From NCBI RefSeq assembly GCF_900110275.1, contig NZ_FODC01000001.1, positions 124,001 to 188,000 on the forward strand: a DNA stretch of 64,000 nucleotides. The letters are read 5' to 3'. The notes beneath the pieces are model-generated. The model was given only the letters and a program-made list of their open reading frames with translations. It had not been told where the DNA came from and ran no database searches. Origin of the DNA: Duganella sp. CF517. Its GTDB lineage: Bacteria; Pseudomonadota; Gammaproteobacteria; Burkholderiales; Burkholderiaceae_D. Positions 10,673 to 19,987 of the stretch are shown in pieces. Every line of letters begins with the position of its first letter. The first letter of the stretch is position 1. The position numbers and the translations under genes are program-made.

Positions 10673-11554
10673 ATGAAGAAATTTTCCCTTGCCGTCAAAT
10701 TCAACCTGGTGTTCCTGGCTGTTGCCGTGGTCGGCTTCGCCGCGTCCAGTGTCGTCACCAACGCGCTGCTGATCGACAATGCCCGTGAAGAAACGCTGCA
10801 AAACGCCCGGCTGCTGATGCAAGCCTCGGCGGCGGCCGGCAAGTACACCAGCGCCCACGTGGTACCGCTGCTGGAGAACCGGCTCAAGTTCGAATTCCTG
10901 CCGGAAGCCGTGCCCACCTTCGCTGCCATCGAGCATCTTAACGAGCTGCTGAAGGCCTACCCGGACTACAGCTACAAGCAGGCGACGCTCAATCCCACCA
11001 ACCCGCGCAATCGCGCCAGCGACTGGGAACAGCCGCTGGTAAACCAGCTGCGCGCCGAGCCCGGCGTGTCGGAACTGGTGGGCGAGCGCGCCACGCCGGG
11101 CGGCCGGGCGCTGTATATCGCCAAGCCCATCACCATCAGCAACGCCGCCTGCCTGGCTTGCCACAGCACGCCGGAGGCCGCGCCCAAGACCATGACCGAT
11201 ATCTACGGCCCCACCAACGGCTTCGGCTGGAAGCTCAACGAAACGGTGGGCGCGCAGATCGTCTCGGTGCCGATGACGGTGCCGCTGGAGCGCGCGACCA
11301 CGCTGCTGCACACGTATATGTGGTCGTTGCTGGGGATTTTCGCCTTCCTGTTCGTGGCGCTGAACCTCACCGTGCACCTGTTCGTCACGCGCCGGGTCAG
11401 CCGTCTGTCGCGCATCGCCGATGAAGTGAGCCTGGGCCGTTTCGACGCCGCCGCCTTCGACATCCGCGATGGCGACGAGCTGGCGCAGCTGGCGCAATCG
11501 TTCGACCGCATGCGCACCAGCCTGGCCAGCGCGATGAAGATGCTCGATGACTGA
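10673..11554 (+). CDS. DUF3365/Tll0287-like membrane sensor with haem-binding motif and HAMP domain
   Basis: A 293-residue protein with an N-terminal membrane helix (about 8-28), a periplasmic DUF3365 (Tll0287-like) domain (about 35-205), a second helix (about 215-240) and a HAMP linker to the C-terminus (RRVSRLSRIADEVSLGRF onward). The periplasmic domain contains CLACH near residue 160, a canonical CxxCH c-type haem attachment motif, and a downstream DIYGPTNGFGWKLNE segment typical of the family. It ends straight after HAMP with no output domain of its own, and its last 8 bp overlap the start of the Ser/Thr kinase. I infer that sensor and kinase act as a split receptor kinase. Redox state or small-gas binding is a plausible signal. 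Confidence 0.85.
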   Translation: MKKFSLAVKFNLVFLAVAVVGFAASSVVTNALLIDNAREETLQNARLLMQASAAAGKYTSAHVVPLLENRLKFEFLPEAVPTFAAIEHLNELLKAYPDYSYKQATLNPTNPRNRASDWEQPLVNQLRAEPGVSELVGERATPGGRALYIAKPITISNAACLACHSTPEAAPKTMTDIYGPTNGFGWKLNETVGAQIVSVPMTVPLERATTLLHTYMWSLLGIFAFLFVALNLTVHLFVTRRVSRLSRIADEVSLGRFDAAAFDIRDGDELAQLAQSFDRMRTSLASAMKMLDD

Positions 11555-13097
11555 GGCGGCGGTGCTGCCGCAGCGGATCGGCAAGTACCGCCTCGACGGC
11601 CTGCTGGGCAAGGGCGCGATGGGCGTGGTGTACCGCGCGCTGGACCCGCTGATCGAGCGCACGGTGGCACTCAAGACCGTGCGCCGCGATCTGGGCAACG
11701 AGGAACAGGCGACCGAGATCATCGAGCGTTTTCGCAAGGAGGCGCAGGCGGCCGGCCGGTTGATGCATCCGAATATCGTCGCCGTGCACGAGTACGGCGA
11801 AGACGACGAGATCGCCTATATCGCGATGGAGTACGTCGATGGCACGCCGCTGTCGTCGCTGCTCGGCGAGCGGCCCGCGCCGCTGCCGCAGGCGCTGGAC
11901 TGGTTCAGCGACCTGCTGGCCGCGCTCGACTATTCGCATGCGCACGGGGTGGTGCACCGCGACATCAAGCCGGCCAACCTGCTGGTCACGCGCGACGGCC
12001 GCATCAAGATCAGCGATTTCGGCATCGCCCGCATCGAGTCCTCGACCATGACGCAGACCGGCGCCATGCTGGGCACGCCGAGCTATATGTCGCCGGAACA
12101 ATTCCGTGGCGAGGCGATCGACGGCCGCAGCGACCTGTTTTCGGCCGCCATCGTGCTGTATCAGCTGCTGACCGGCCAGCGGCCCTTTTCGGGTTCGGCC
12201 GCGACGGTGATGCAGCAGGTACTCAACCACACGCCGCTGCAGCCGTCGCGCCTGAACGCGGCATTGCCGCCCGGGTTGGACGAGGTCGTCATGCGGGGGC
12301 TGGCCAAGGAGCCGGGCCGGCGGCACGCCACGGCGCGCGCCTTCCAGCAGGCGTTGAACGCGGTGTCGCGCGACGGCCCCGGCAGTCCTCCTCCCGGGCA
12401 AGAGCCCGACAACGACGCCACCATCATGGCCACACCGGCCGCGTTGCAGGCGCTGACCTCGCAGCCCGGTTGGGCGGACCGTTCGGCGCGGCCCATTACC
12501 GGGACGGGGACGGGGACCGGGACGGGAACGGGGACGATGACCGGGACCGGAAGCGGCAGCGGCACGGGAACCGGGAGCGCCAACCACCCGGCCTGGCTGC
12601 AAGCGATCTTGCCATCGCTGGAAATGCTGCTCACGCGGCAGATCGGACCGATGGCCAGGCTGCTGCTGCGCAAAATCGCGGCGACCTCGCCGGACTTCGA
12701 CACGCTGGGCCGCCAATTGCTGGAGCATATCCCGTCGCCGTCGGCCAAGGTGTTGTTTCAGCAGCAAATGGCTGCGCTTGGCGCCGAGTCGCTGCCCGCA
12801 ACGGCCACCAGCCAGCTGGACACCAGCGGGACGAACTCGACGCTGCCGCCGACCGCGCCCCTGGCTCCGCTGTCGGCGCCACCCCTCACACCCGAATTCG
12901 CGACCGCGGTCACGCCGATCCTGGCGGCGGCGATCGGACCGATCGCCGCCATCGTGGTCAAGCGCGCGCTGCGTCAGGCGGTGAGCCGCGACGACCTGAT
13001 CGCGATGCTGGCCACGCATATCGACGCCGCCCCCGCACGCCACCGCTTTTTGGATAACGCCGCACGCGTCGAGCCTCAACGCCCTCCTGACAACTAA
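11547..13097 (+). CDS. ppkA: PpkA-like Ser/Thr protein kinase of the T6SS
   Basis: A Hanks-type kinase (516 residues) expected to activate the T6SS by threonine phosphorylation, opposed by the PP2C protein at 35926 and held back by TagF. Kinase motifs are intact: glycine loop GKGAMGVVY (about 17-25), catalytic Lys in VALKTV, HRDIKPANLL, DFGIAR and GTPSYMSPEQF; the domain ends near residue 270. A linker has a candidate phospho-threonine, Thr292 in DNDATIM, then a Gly-Thr repeat (about 318-340), then two related helical modules (about 350-405 and 450-505), each with a TRQIGPMA/AAAIGPIA core. No membrane helix: the membrane link probably comes from the overlapping HAMP sensor gene. Converges with tagF, 15 bp apart. 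Confidence 0.9.
   Translation: MTEAAVLPQRIGKYRLDGLLGKGAMGVVYRALDPLIERTVALKTVRRDLGNEEQATEIIERFRKEAQAAGRLMHPNIVAVHEYGEDDEIAYIAMEYVDGTPLSSLLGERPAPLPQALDWFSDLLAALDYSHAHGVVHRDIKPANLLVTRDGRIKISDFGIARIESSTMTQTGAMLGTPSYMSPEQFRGEAIDGRSDLFSAAIVLYQLLTGQRPFSGSAATVMQQVLNHTPLQPSRLNAALPPGLDEVVMRGLAKEPGRRHATARAFQQALNAVSRDGPGSPPPGQEPDNDATIMATPAALQALTSQPGWADRSARPITGTGTGTGTGTGTMTGTGSGSGTGTGSANHPAWLQAILPSLEMLLTRQIGPMARLLLRKIAATSPDFDTLGRQLLEHIPSPSAKVLFQQQMAALGAESLPATATSQLDTSGTNSTLPPTAPLAPLSAPPLTPEFATAVTPILAAAIGPIAAIVVKRALRQAVSRDDLIAMLATHIDAAPARHRFLDNAARVEPQRPPDN
12499..12573 (+). repeat. Hexanucleotide-type repeat encoding a Gly-Thr/Gly-Ser linker
   Basis: Degenerate ACGGGG/ACCGGG-like units repeat in frame inside the kinase gene and encode alternating Gly-Thr and Gly-Ser pairs between the kinase domain and the C-terminal modules. 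Because the unit is six bases, gain or loss of units would change linker length without a frameshift. Confidence 0.8.
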
Positions 13098-13112
13098 ACC
13101 GCATCCTCGACC

Positions 13113-13709
13113 CTAGTTCCGCACGTCGGCAAGCAACAGCTCCGTGAACACGAATGGAACCAGCGAGCGCGCGGACACCACCAGCGAAGGATGAGCCGGC
13201 GGTCTGTCATCGCCCAGCCAAAATAAGGCGCGCCCGGAGAGCCCGCCAAGCACGTCGTCTTCCGCACGCGCGGGTGCAAGCGCCAGCAGCGAAGCGTCGA
13301 AGGCGTGCGGCGAAAATTCCTCGCCCAACGCGGCCAACGCCATCGCCTCCAGCGAGGCGTACCAAGCCGCCGAAGGCCGGCCGCATCCGCTTCCATCGGC
13401 CGCCATGCCGTCCAGGCCGGCCGCTATCGTCAACGGGAAATAGCGCCCTACCCGGTCGACACTGGGCATCAGCACCCCGCCCCATGCCTGCGGCCCGCAA
13501 ACACCGCCGTCCAGCGCGAAACGCCAGATCGGGCTGTTCAGATAGACGGGCAGCCAGGCATCGCCGAGCCGGTCGCGGCTGTCGGCCATGCCCGCTTGCA
13601 GCCAGGCATCCCAAGACTGAAGGAACGCCGCCGGCAGGCGCCGCGCCACGAAGTCGCCATGAGTGGGGAACTTGCCGAAGAACCCGGCTGCGGAATAAGG
13701 CGTCGTCAT
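13113..13709 (-). CDS. tagF: T6SS-associated protein TagF
   Basis: A 198-residue TagF protein, a post-translational repressor of T6SS assembly. The family hallmarks are present at the N-terminus (AAGFFGKFPTHGDFVARRLP) and in the middle (WGGVLMPSVDRVGRYFPL). The ATG at 13709 overlaps the tssM stop codon by one base (TGATG), showing translational coupling; a TTG one codon earlier is less likely. In other systems TagF acts through the FHA protein to keep secretion off until the kinase branch is activated. It is the last gene of the long minus-strand T6SS series and converges with the kinase gene, so repressor and activator genes sit end to end. Confidence 0.93.
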   Translation of the reverse strand: MTTPYSAAGFFGKFPTHGDFVARRLPAAFLQSWDAWLQAGMADSRDRLGDAWLPVYLNSPIWRFALDGGVCGPQAWGGVLMPSVDRVGRYFPLTIAAGLDGMAADGSGCGRPSAAWYASLEAMALAALGEEFSPHAFDASLLALAPARAEDDVLGGLSGRALFWLGDDRPPAHPSLVVSARSLVPFVFTELLLADVRN

Positions 13710-16700
13710 CAAAGGCTGGCCGGGCAGCGGAACTGCTCCAGCGCGTCGCGGCGGAACGGATTAATGACGCTGCTTGCGGTCAATTCGTAGACGGCCTTGC
13801 GGCCCTCCAGGTCAAACGTCAGGCGGAAGCGCTCTCCTTGCAATGGCTCCAGCGCGCCACGGTCGACCATGCGCAGCCACGCCCACGGTCCCTCGGTGCG
13901 CAGTTCGCTGCGCAACGCCGGCGTGACGTCGAAGCGCACCTGCCCGTTGCCTTTGCCGCTGGGCAGCAACATCGGCGCCGAGCGCGGCGCCTGCCCGGCC
14001 TGGAAGGCCAGCTGCTGTCCGTCGATGTCCAGCGTCAGCTGCGACACGCCCGGATCGACGCCCACCGCGCGCAGGTCGAAGCGCAGCGACGGTTGACGGC
14101 CGTTGGCGCCAAAGAACATGTCGCGCAGCCGCGCCCCCCGCTGGAACTGGTCCAGCGCTTCCTGCGACATGCCCGCCGCGCCGGCCGTGGCACGCCAGCG
14201 CCATTGGCCGCCGCTCATATCGACAAGGGTGGTCAGGTGCTTGCTGAAGAAATCGTCCATCAAGCCGCCAGGACCGAAGAATTTGCCGAAGTCGTCGGCA
14301 GTGGCGTCGCGCCCGCTGCCGCGCGTCAGTGGATAGCGGCCGGCGATGGCGTCGCGGCAAAACTGCGCGCCGCTGCCGGCCCACAGCGCGTTCAGGCGCG
14401 CCCGCTCGCTGCCCTGGGCCAGGCCGTTGCCGCCGCTGTCCACGCTCTGGAGCAGGGTCGACAACGGCGCCGGCAAGCCCTGCCCGCCCCGCTTCAAGCG
14501 TACCAGCGCATCGCCGGCCGGCGCCGGCGCGCCGCTTCTGCGCGCGCTTTCGGCCGCGTCGAAGTACAGCGCCGCGTCCTTGAGCAAGGCCAGCGTCTGG
14601 TCCAGAGGCGTCGGCGCCGGGCCTGCCGCCAGTCGATGCATCGCGGCGAAGTGCTGGTCGACCGGCTGCTGCGACGCGGCCACCGGCGCAGGCTCCCCGG
14701 TCGTGCCCAGCGCGGACGCCAACTGCCGGCGGGCCGAGTTCAGCTTGTCGCGCACCAGCTTGTCCACCGTCGCCTGCGCGGCGGACGGCTTGACCGCGCC
14801 CAGCGTGGTCTCGCGCGCGGCCGCCTGCACCAGCGTGCGCAATGGCGAGTCGACGCCGCCGAGCGCGTTGGTCACCCGCGCGGCCTGGTCCAGGCTGGCC
14901 AGCGGCACCAGCCGCACATCGGCCAGGAAACGGTCCCACTGGCCGATGTAGTCGAGAAAATACAACTGCAGCACCGCCGCCCGGATCTGCTCGATGCCGC
15001 CGATCGTCGCGGCCGACTCCTGGCGGTCCAGCACCCAGTTGTCTCGCGCGACGTCGGCGACGGCCTGCCAGCTTTGCTCCAGCAGCGCGCGGTAGCCGGC
15101 CACGCTGTAGACGCCGCTGACGCCGCGCGATAGCGGCGCCCCGCTGGCGCGCGCGAAGACGCTGGAGCCATCGCGGCCCAGCGCGCCGTTGATGCTAAAT
15201 TCGGGCAACCGCTCGGCCGCCACCAGGCGCTTGATGCGGTTATAGATCCGCTCCGGCAGCGCCATCCCGGCCAGGGTCAGCCGCACCTGCGCCACCAGTG
15301 CGGCGTCGAGCTGGATCGCCTCGGCGTCGGCCTCGTTTTCCAGCAGCGCGGCGACGTGCGCCAGCAGTTGCTCGCGCTGCGTTTCGCTGGCGTCCGGCAA
15401 GGTGCCGCGCCATTCGAACTCGACCCACGCCTGCACCGAGGCGGCGTCGAAGTACTGGTGCTGGCCCAGCATCAGATACACCCGCAAGGTTTCGTAAAGG
15501 AAGTCTTGCTGGTTGGCGTCGCCCCGGCGCAGCGCCCCTTCCATATTGGCGACGATGCGCGGCAACAACGCGCTGCGCAGCGCCCGGCGGTAGGCGTTGA
15601 CGGCGCCGTCGCCCAGCTTCTCGCCTTGGTACAAGCTCATGCGGCTGAACAGCGGAACGCTGGCCTCGCGCTCGGCATAACCGGCCGGCAAGTCGCGCGC
15701 GGCGTTCAACACCGGCAAGGCCACCAGCGCATTGCCGGCCGCCGGGGTGGCGGCGGCCAGCCTGGACAGCTCGGTGGCGGCCGCCGCCGAGCGCGCCACC
15801 AGCGCCTGGTTGCGGCCGTAGCTCACCGTCAGGCCCACGGCCAGCGACACCGCCAGCAGGCCGGCGGCGGCCAACGCGCCCCATTCGACCCACTGGCGGC
15901 GCCGCTCGGCGGCTTGATTGACGCCGGCCAGGCCGGCCTCCTTGAAGATCACTTCGCGCAGCAGGCGCGTGAGGAAATAACTGCGCCCGGCGCCGGCGCC
16001 GGCCGGCAGCACCTTGCGGCCCAGGCCGAACGAGGCCGCCAGCGACGCCATCACGCGGTCGATCGGACTGCCCTCCTGCGTGCCGCTGGTGAGGTACACG
16101 CCGCGCAGCAGCGCCGGCTGTTCATAGCGGTTCGGTTCGAACACGGCGTTCAGGAAACGGCCCAGCACGTCGCCGATGGCGGCGAACTGCTGCGGGAAGC
16201 CGTACAGCAAGGCGCGCCGCTGCAAATCGCGCTCCTTGTGCATGCGCTGCAACACGCGCGCTTGCAGCTGGCGCTCGAGCGCCTCGAACTCGGCCGGAAA
16301 GCCGGCCAGCGCCGCCGCCGGCGTGCCGTCGGCCGGCAACGGGAAGGTCACGCCCCACACCTGCGCGCGCTCGTCGCGGCCCATGGGCTCGAAGAATTCC
16401 GCGAACCCGGCCAGCAGGTCGCTCTTGGTCACCATCACGTACACCGGGAACGCCTGCCCCAGCTGCTCGTGCAGCTCGTGGATGCGGGCGCGGATCGCCA
16501 GCGCCTGGGCCTGGCGCGCGGCCTCGCCCTGTTGCAGCAAGTCGGCCACGCTGATGGCGACGATGATGCCGTTGACCGGACGCCGGCGACGGTATTTTTT
16601 CAGCAAGCCGAGGAAGCCGGTCCAGGCGGCCTTGTCGACTTCGGCGTAGCTGTCCTGCGTGGTGTAGCGGCCCGCCGTGTCGAGCAGCACCGCCTCGTCG

Positions 16701-17248
16701 GTGAACCACCAGTCGCAATGGCGGGTGCCGCCGATGCCGCCGATGGCGCCGGCGCCCAGCGCGTCGGCCAGCGGGAATTGCAGGCCGGAGTGCGTCAGCG
16801 CGGTGGTCTTGCCGCTGCCCGGCGCGCCGACGAAGACATACCACGGCAGCTGGTACAGGTACTGGCCGCTCACCTTCCAGCCGGGATTGGCCTTGCGCAG
16901 CACCGCCATCGCCGAGCGCATGCGCTCGCCCAGCAGCGCGATCTCGGCCGCCGATGCGGCGGACTGGCTCGTATCGGCCGAACCCGGGGCGGCCCCGCCG
17001 GGCGCGGCGACGCCGGCCATCAAATGGCCGTTGCGGCGGCGCGCCATCCACAGGCGCCAGCCCAGCCCGGCGCCAGCCGCCGCCCACACCAGCGCGATCA
17101 ACGTCCAGCGCGCCGCGGCCGACGCCAGCGGCTCGCTGCCGTCGAACGCCAGCAGCGGCCCCTCGTACCAGATCAGCAAGGCCAGCAACAGCAGGCCGAC
17201 CACCGACAACACCCATGGCTTCATCAGCCAGTTCAATATACGTTTCAT
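13709..17248 (-). CDS. tssM: T6SS inner-membrane subunit TssM (IcmF family)
   Basis: A full-length TssM (1179 residues), the large component of the trans-envelope membrane complex. Two helices at the N-terminus (about 12-28, 45-65) and one near residue 450 (WGALAAAGLLAVSLAVGLTVS) match the family topology. A cytoplasmic NTPase-like domain between them carries an intact Walker A, GAPGSGKTT (about 140-148), and a DTAGRY segment (about 190). The remainder is the large periplasmic part ending in the IcmF C-terminal beta domain. TssM normally contacts the outer-membrane lipoprotein TssJ through this periplasmic end, yet no tssJ gene is found in the cluster. Starts 25 bp after tssL ends. Confidence 0.97.
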   Translation of the reverse strand: MKRILNWLMKPWVLSVVGLLLLALLIWYEGPLLAFDGSEPLASAAARWTLIALVWAAAGAGLGWRLWMARRRNGHLMAGVAAPGGAAPGSADTSQSAASAAEIALLGERMRSAMAVLRKANPGWKVSGQYLYQLPWYVFVGAPGSGKTTALTHSGLQFPLADALGAGAIGGIGGTRHCDWWFTDEAVLLDTAGRYTTQDSYAEVDKAAWTGFLGLLKKYRRRRPVNGIIVAISVADLLQQGEAARQAQALAIRARIHELHEQLGQAFPVYVMVTKSDLLAGFAEFFEPMGRDERAQVWGVTFPLPADGTPAAALAGFPAEFEALERQLQARVLQRMHKERDLQRRALLYGFPQQFAAIGDVLGRFLNAVFEPNRYEQPALLRGVYLTSGTQEGSPIDRVMASLAASFGLGRKVLPAGAGAGRSYFLTRLLREVIFKEAGLAGVNQAAERRRQWVEWGALAAAGLLAVSLAVGLTVSYGRNQALVARSAAAATELSRLAAATPAAGNALVALPVLNAARDLPAGYAEREASVPLFSRMSLYQGEKLGDGAVNAYRRALRSALLPRIVANMEGALRRGDANQQDFLYETLRVYLMLGQHQYFDAASVQAWVEFEWRGTLPDASETQREQLLAHVAALLENEADAEAIQLDAALVAQVRLTLAGMALPERIYNRIKRLVAAERLPEFSINGALGRDGSSVFARASGAPLSRGVSGVYSVAGYRALLEQSWQAVADVARDNWVLDRQESAATIGGIEQIRAAVLQLYFLDYIGQWDRFLADVRLVPLASLDQAARVTNALGGVDSPLRTLVQAAARETTLGAVKPSAAQATVDKLVRDKLNSARRQLASALGTTGEPAPVAASQQPVDQHFAAMHRLAAGPAPTPLDQTLALLKDAALYFDAAESARRSGAPAPAGDALVRLKRGGQGLPAPLSTLLQSVDSGGNGLAQGSERARLNALWAGSGAQFCRDAIAGRYPLTRGSGRDATADDFGKFFGPGGLMDDFFSKHLTTLVDMSGGQWRWRATAGAAGMSQEALDQFQRGARLRDMFFGANGRQPSLRFDLRAVGVDPGVSQLTLDIDGQQLAFQAGQAPRSAPMLLPSGKGNGQVRFDVTPALRSELRTEGPWAWLRMVDRGALEPLQGERFRLTFDLEGRKAVYELTASSVINPFRRDALEQFRCPASL

Positions 17249-17273
17249 ACCTTGCGCTTCTCCTGGTCGCCGC

Positions 17274-18623
17274 TTACCGCGGCTGTGGCGGCGTCAACAC
17301 GACGATCTCGACGCGGCGGTTGCGGGCGCGATTGCCCGCGTTGTTATTGGGCGCCACCGGTTCGGTGTCGCCGCGCCCCTCGCTGCTGTAGCGCGTCGGC
17401 GGCCCGGAACGCTCGGCCAGCAAGCCGGCGACGGTGCGCGCGCGCGCCTTCGACAGGTCGTAATTGGACGGCAGCCGCGCCGACACCGCCGGCTTGGTAT
17501 CGTCGGTGTGGCCGATCACCAGCACCTTGCCGGGCACCGCTTCGAGCGCCGTGCCGATGCGCAGCAACACGGGCAACTGGCTGCGCGCCACCTCGGCGCT
17601 GCCGGAGGCGAACACGCCGTCGCCGCGCAAGGTCACGGTGGAGCGGTCGGCGGTCTCGGTGACGCCGACCAGTCCGGCGGCGATCTCCGGCGCCAGGAAG
17701 CGCGCCACCCGCGACGGCGCCGGTCCCGGCGGCAGCGCGATCGGGGTGCGCGGCGGCGGCGCCACGCGCAACGCTCCGAGCTGGGCGAACACCGGATCGG
17801 AGGCGCGGTTCAACCACCAGCTGTAGGTCAGTTGGAGCATCAACAGTACGGCGGCAGCGGCCGCCGCCAGCACCCATAACGGCACGCGCCGCAGCATCGA
17901 GCGTTGCGGCGCGGGCGCGCCGCGCCAGCGCGGCGACAGGTCCGCCTCCAGCGGGCCATGCTGGCGCTGGACCATCAACAGCAGGCGGTCGCGCAGCGTC
18001 GCCAACTGGTCCTGGCCACGGTCGATGACACGGTAACGCCCCTCCAGTCCCAGCGACAGGCAAACCAGCATCAATTCCAGCACGTCCAGGTTGGCGCGCG
18101 GATCCTGGCTGAGCCGCTGCAGCACGACGAAGAACTTTTCACCGCCCCACGATTCGTTGTGGAACGCGGCCAGCAGGCTGCGGCTGTTCCACACGCCGCC
18201 GCCCCAAGGGGTGCTGGAAATCGTCTCGTCGAGCAAGGTGCACAGCGCGTAGCGCGCGGCGGCCACCGTTTCGACGTCGGCATGGCCGGCGCGGGCGGCG
18301 GCCTCGAACCGGCGCACCTCGTCCGTGAGACGCTGGCGCAGCAGCTCCATGTCCGGCGGCGCCGGCAGCAAGCGCAGCGGCACCACCAGGTCCAGCAAGG
18401 CGTTGGCGGCCTGCACCAGCGGGTTGAGGCCGCGCCCGTGCAGCGCCGGGGTACCGGCCATGCCGGTGCTTGCGGCGGCAGGGTGCGCGGCCGGCGGCGC
18501 GGCGCCCCGCCCGACACCGGCGGCGGCCTGGGGCCGGGGCTGGGGACGGCGCCCGCCCGGCGTCGGGATCAGCACCGTGCTATCGGGATCTTGCGTGGCG
18601 TCGAATGGCGTATCTTGATTCAC
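17274..18623 (-). CDS. tssL: T6SS subunit TssL with C-terminal OmpA-like domain
   Basis: A 449-residue evolved TssL: DotU/IcmH cytoplasmic domain (about 70-260), a single membrane helix (about 268-290, VPLWVLAAAAAAVLLMLQL) and an OmpA-family peptidoglycan-binding domain (about 325-449, with GHTDDTKP and NRARNRRVEIVV). TssL, TssM and usually TssJ form the membrane complex; the OmpA domain may help anchor this complex to the wall. The disordered N-terminus contains DPDSTVLIP with Thr16 and Ile at +3, the type of site recognised by FHA domains once phosphorylated. In Agrobacterium PpkA phosphorylates the TssL N-terminus and Fha binds it, so the same circuit is plausible here. Confidence 0.96.
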   Translation of the reverse strand: MNQDTPFDATQDPDSTVLIPTPGGRRPQPRPQAAAGVGRGAAPPAAHPAAASTGMAGTPALHGRGLNPLVQAANALLDLVVPLRLLPAPPDMELLRQRLTDEVRRFEAAARAGHADVETVAAARYALCTLLDETISSTPWGGGVWNSRSLLAAFHNESWGGEKFFVVLQRLSQDPRANLDVLELMLVCLSLGLEGRYRVIDRGQDQLATLRDRLLLMVQRQHGPLEADLSPRWRGAPAPQRSMLRRVPLWVLAAAAAAVLLMLQLTYSWWLNRASDPVFAQLGALRVAPPPRTPIALPPGPAPSRVARFLAPEIAAGLVGVTETADRSTVTLRGDGVFASGSAEVARSQLPVLLRIGTALEAVPGKVLVIGHTDDTKPAVSARLPSNYDLSKARARTVAGLLAERSGPPTRYSSEGRGDTEPVAPNNNAGNRARNRRVEIVVLTPPQPR

Positions 18624-18633
18624 CGGAACCTCT

Positions 18634-19971
18634 TTAATGACTTTTTCGGATCGCCCAGAACTGCATCCGCAGTCCCGGGAAGTTGTCCACCACGTGCATG
18701 GCGAAGCCGGCCGAGTTGTTCAATTGCGACCAGTACTCGCTGGTACGGTCGAGTTCGAAATAGGTGTAGCCGGACAGGAACGGCAACTGGCGCGGCGCCA
18801 CCGGCAGCGGCCGCAGCGCGATGCCCGGCAGTTGCAGGTTGACCAGGTCGCGGATTTTTTCCACCGAACCCATCTTGACCTGCGGCGGGAAGCCGTTGCG
18901 CACCGCCTCCGGCGGCAGATCGGCCGACACCGCCAGCACGAAGCTGGCCGAACGCAGCAGCGTTTGGTCCGGCAGCACCGCCACGCGGATGCCGAACTGG
19001 CGCTCTTCGAGCGGAATGGCGACCGCGTGCGGGTCCATGACGGCCGACAGCGCGCGGCGCAGGTCCAGCATCAGCGGCGCGAAGGTCTCCGCCAGCGCGC
19101 CGTGGCGGTAGGTCGGATAACGGGCGCCCCGCTTGTCGGGACGGGTGAAAGTTGCCAGTTCGCCCGCCAGCTGGACCAGCTCGCGGTACAGCGTTTCCGG
19201 ATGCAGGCCGGTCATGCCGGCCAGGTGCGTGACGAGCGGCTGGCTGCGGTTGAGCACTTGCAGCAGCAGGAAATCGGCGATTTCCGCCGCACCGGCGCTG
19301 CCCGGCTGGGACAGGCGCACCGCCAGCGCCTCGCCGCGCTGGTTCAGCAGACCCAGCAGTTCGTCGAGGAAGCCGCCCAGCGCCGGCGCGGCGCGCACCT
19401 CCAGCGCAGGCGGGCAATAAGCGGGATCGAGCACCACGCGGTTGTCGGCGCGCCGTTCGACGATGCGCGCCACCCCGAGCGTGGCGTAGGCGTCGGCGAC
19501 GTCGTTTTCCAGCGCCAGGCGTAGCCGCAATTTACCGACCGTCATCAGCGCGCTGTTGTCGAGGCCATTGCTGTCCCAGGCCTCGTGTTCGGCGCCGCGA
19601 TGGCGCGCGAAGTTGTCGTGGCCGGGACGGTCGTCTACTTCGGCCACGCCGTGGCGCCGGGTCGGCAGGGCCAGCACCACCGTGATGTCGCGCGCGTCGG
19701 CCGGAATGTCGATCGGCGGCGGCAGCTCGTCCTCGGTGGGCGCGCCGACCGGCGTGCCGTCCGGCAGCACGGCGCTGAACGACGACAGCGCCAGCTTGCC
19801 CAGCGCCAGTTGCTGCTGGTCGATTTCCAGCGCCGCTACGCCCCAGGCGTACGGCCGCAGCGCGCCGACGCGCGCCTCGAGATGGGTGTGCAGATAACGG
19901 TCATGCTGCTGCAGGTGCTGGGGCTGCAACAGCATGCCCTCGGACCAGACTACTTTGCTATTCCACGACAT
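18634..19971 (-). CDS. tssK: T6SS baseplate subunit TssK
   Basis: TssK connects the baseplate wedges to the TssL/TssM membrane complex. The 445-residue length and the N-terminus (SKVVWSEGMLLQPQHLQQHDRY) are diagnostic for the family, as are the closing segment (YFELDRTSEYW and FAMHVVDNFPGLRMQFWAIR). It starts 16 bp after fha and ends 10 bp before tssL. In many clusters tssJ lies directly beside tssK; here the gap on each side is too small for any gene. Confidence 0.97.
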   Translation of the reverse strand: MSWNSKVVWSEGMLLQPQHLQQHDRYLHTHLEARVGALRPYAWGVAALEIDQQQLALGKLALSSFSAVLPDGTPVGAPTEDELPPPIDIPADARDITVVLALPTRRHGVAEVDDRPGHDNFARHRGAEHEAWDSNGLDNSALMTVGKLRLRLALENDVADAYATLGVARIVERRADNRVVLDPAYCPPALEVRAAPALGGFLDELLGLLNQRGEALAVRLSQPGSAGAAEIADFLLLQVLNRSQPLVTHLAGMTGLHPETLYRELVQLAGELATFTRPDKRGARYPTYRHGALAETFAPLMLDLRRALSAVMDPHAVAIPLEERQFGIRVAVLPDQTLLRSASFVLAVSADLPPEAVRNGFPPQVKMGSVEKIRDLVNLQLPGIALRPLPVAPRQLPFLSGYTYFELDRTSEYWSQLNNSAGFAMHVVDNFPGLRMQFWAIRKSH

Positions 19972-19987
19972 GGAGCGACTTTCTGTA

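Noticed and set aside
12499-12573. Phase-variable repeat in the kinase gene
   Set aside because: Units are six bases, so slippage changes linker length but cannot switch the reading frame off.
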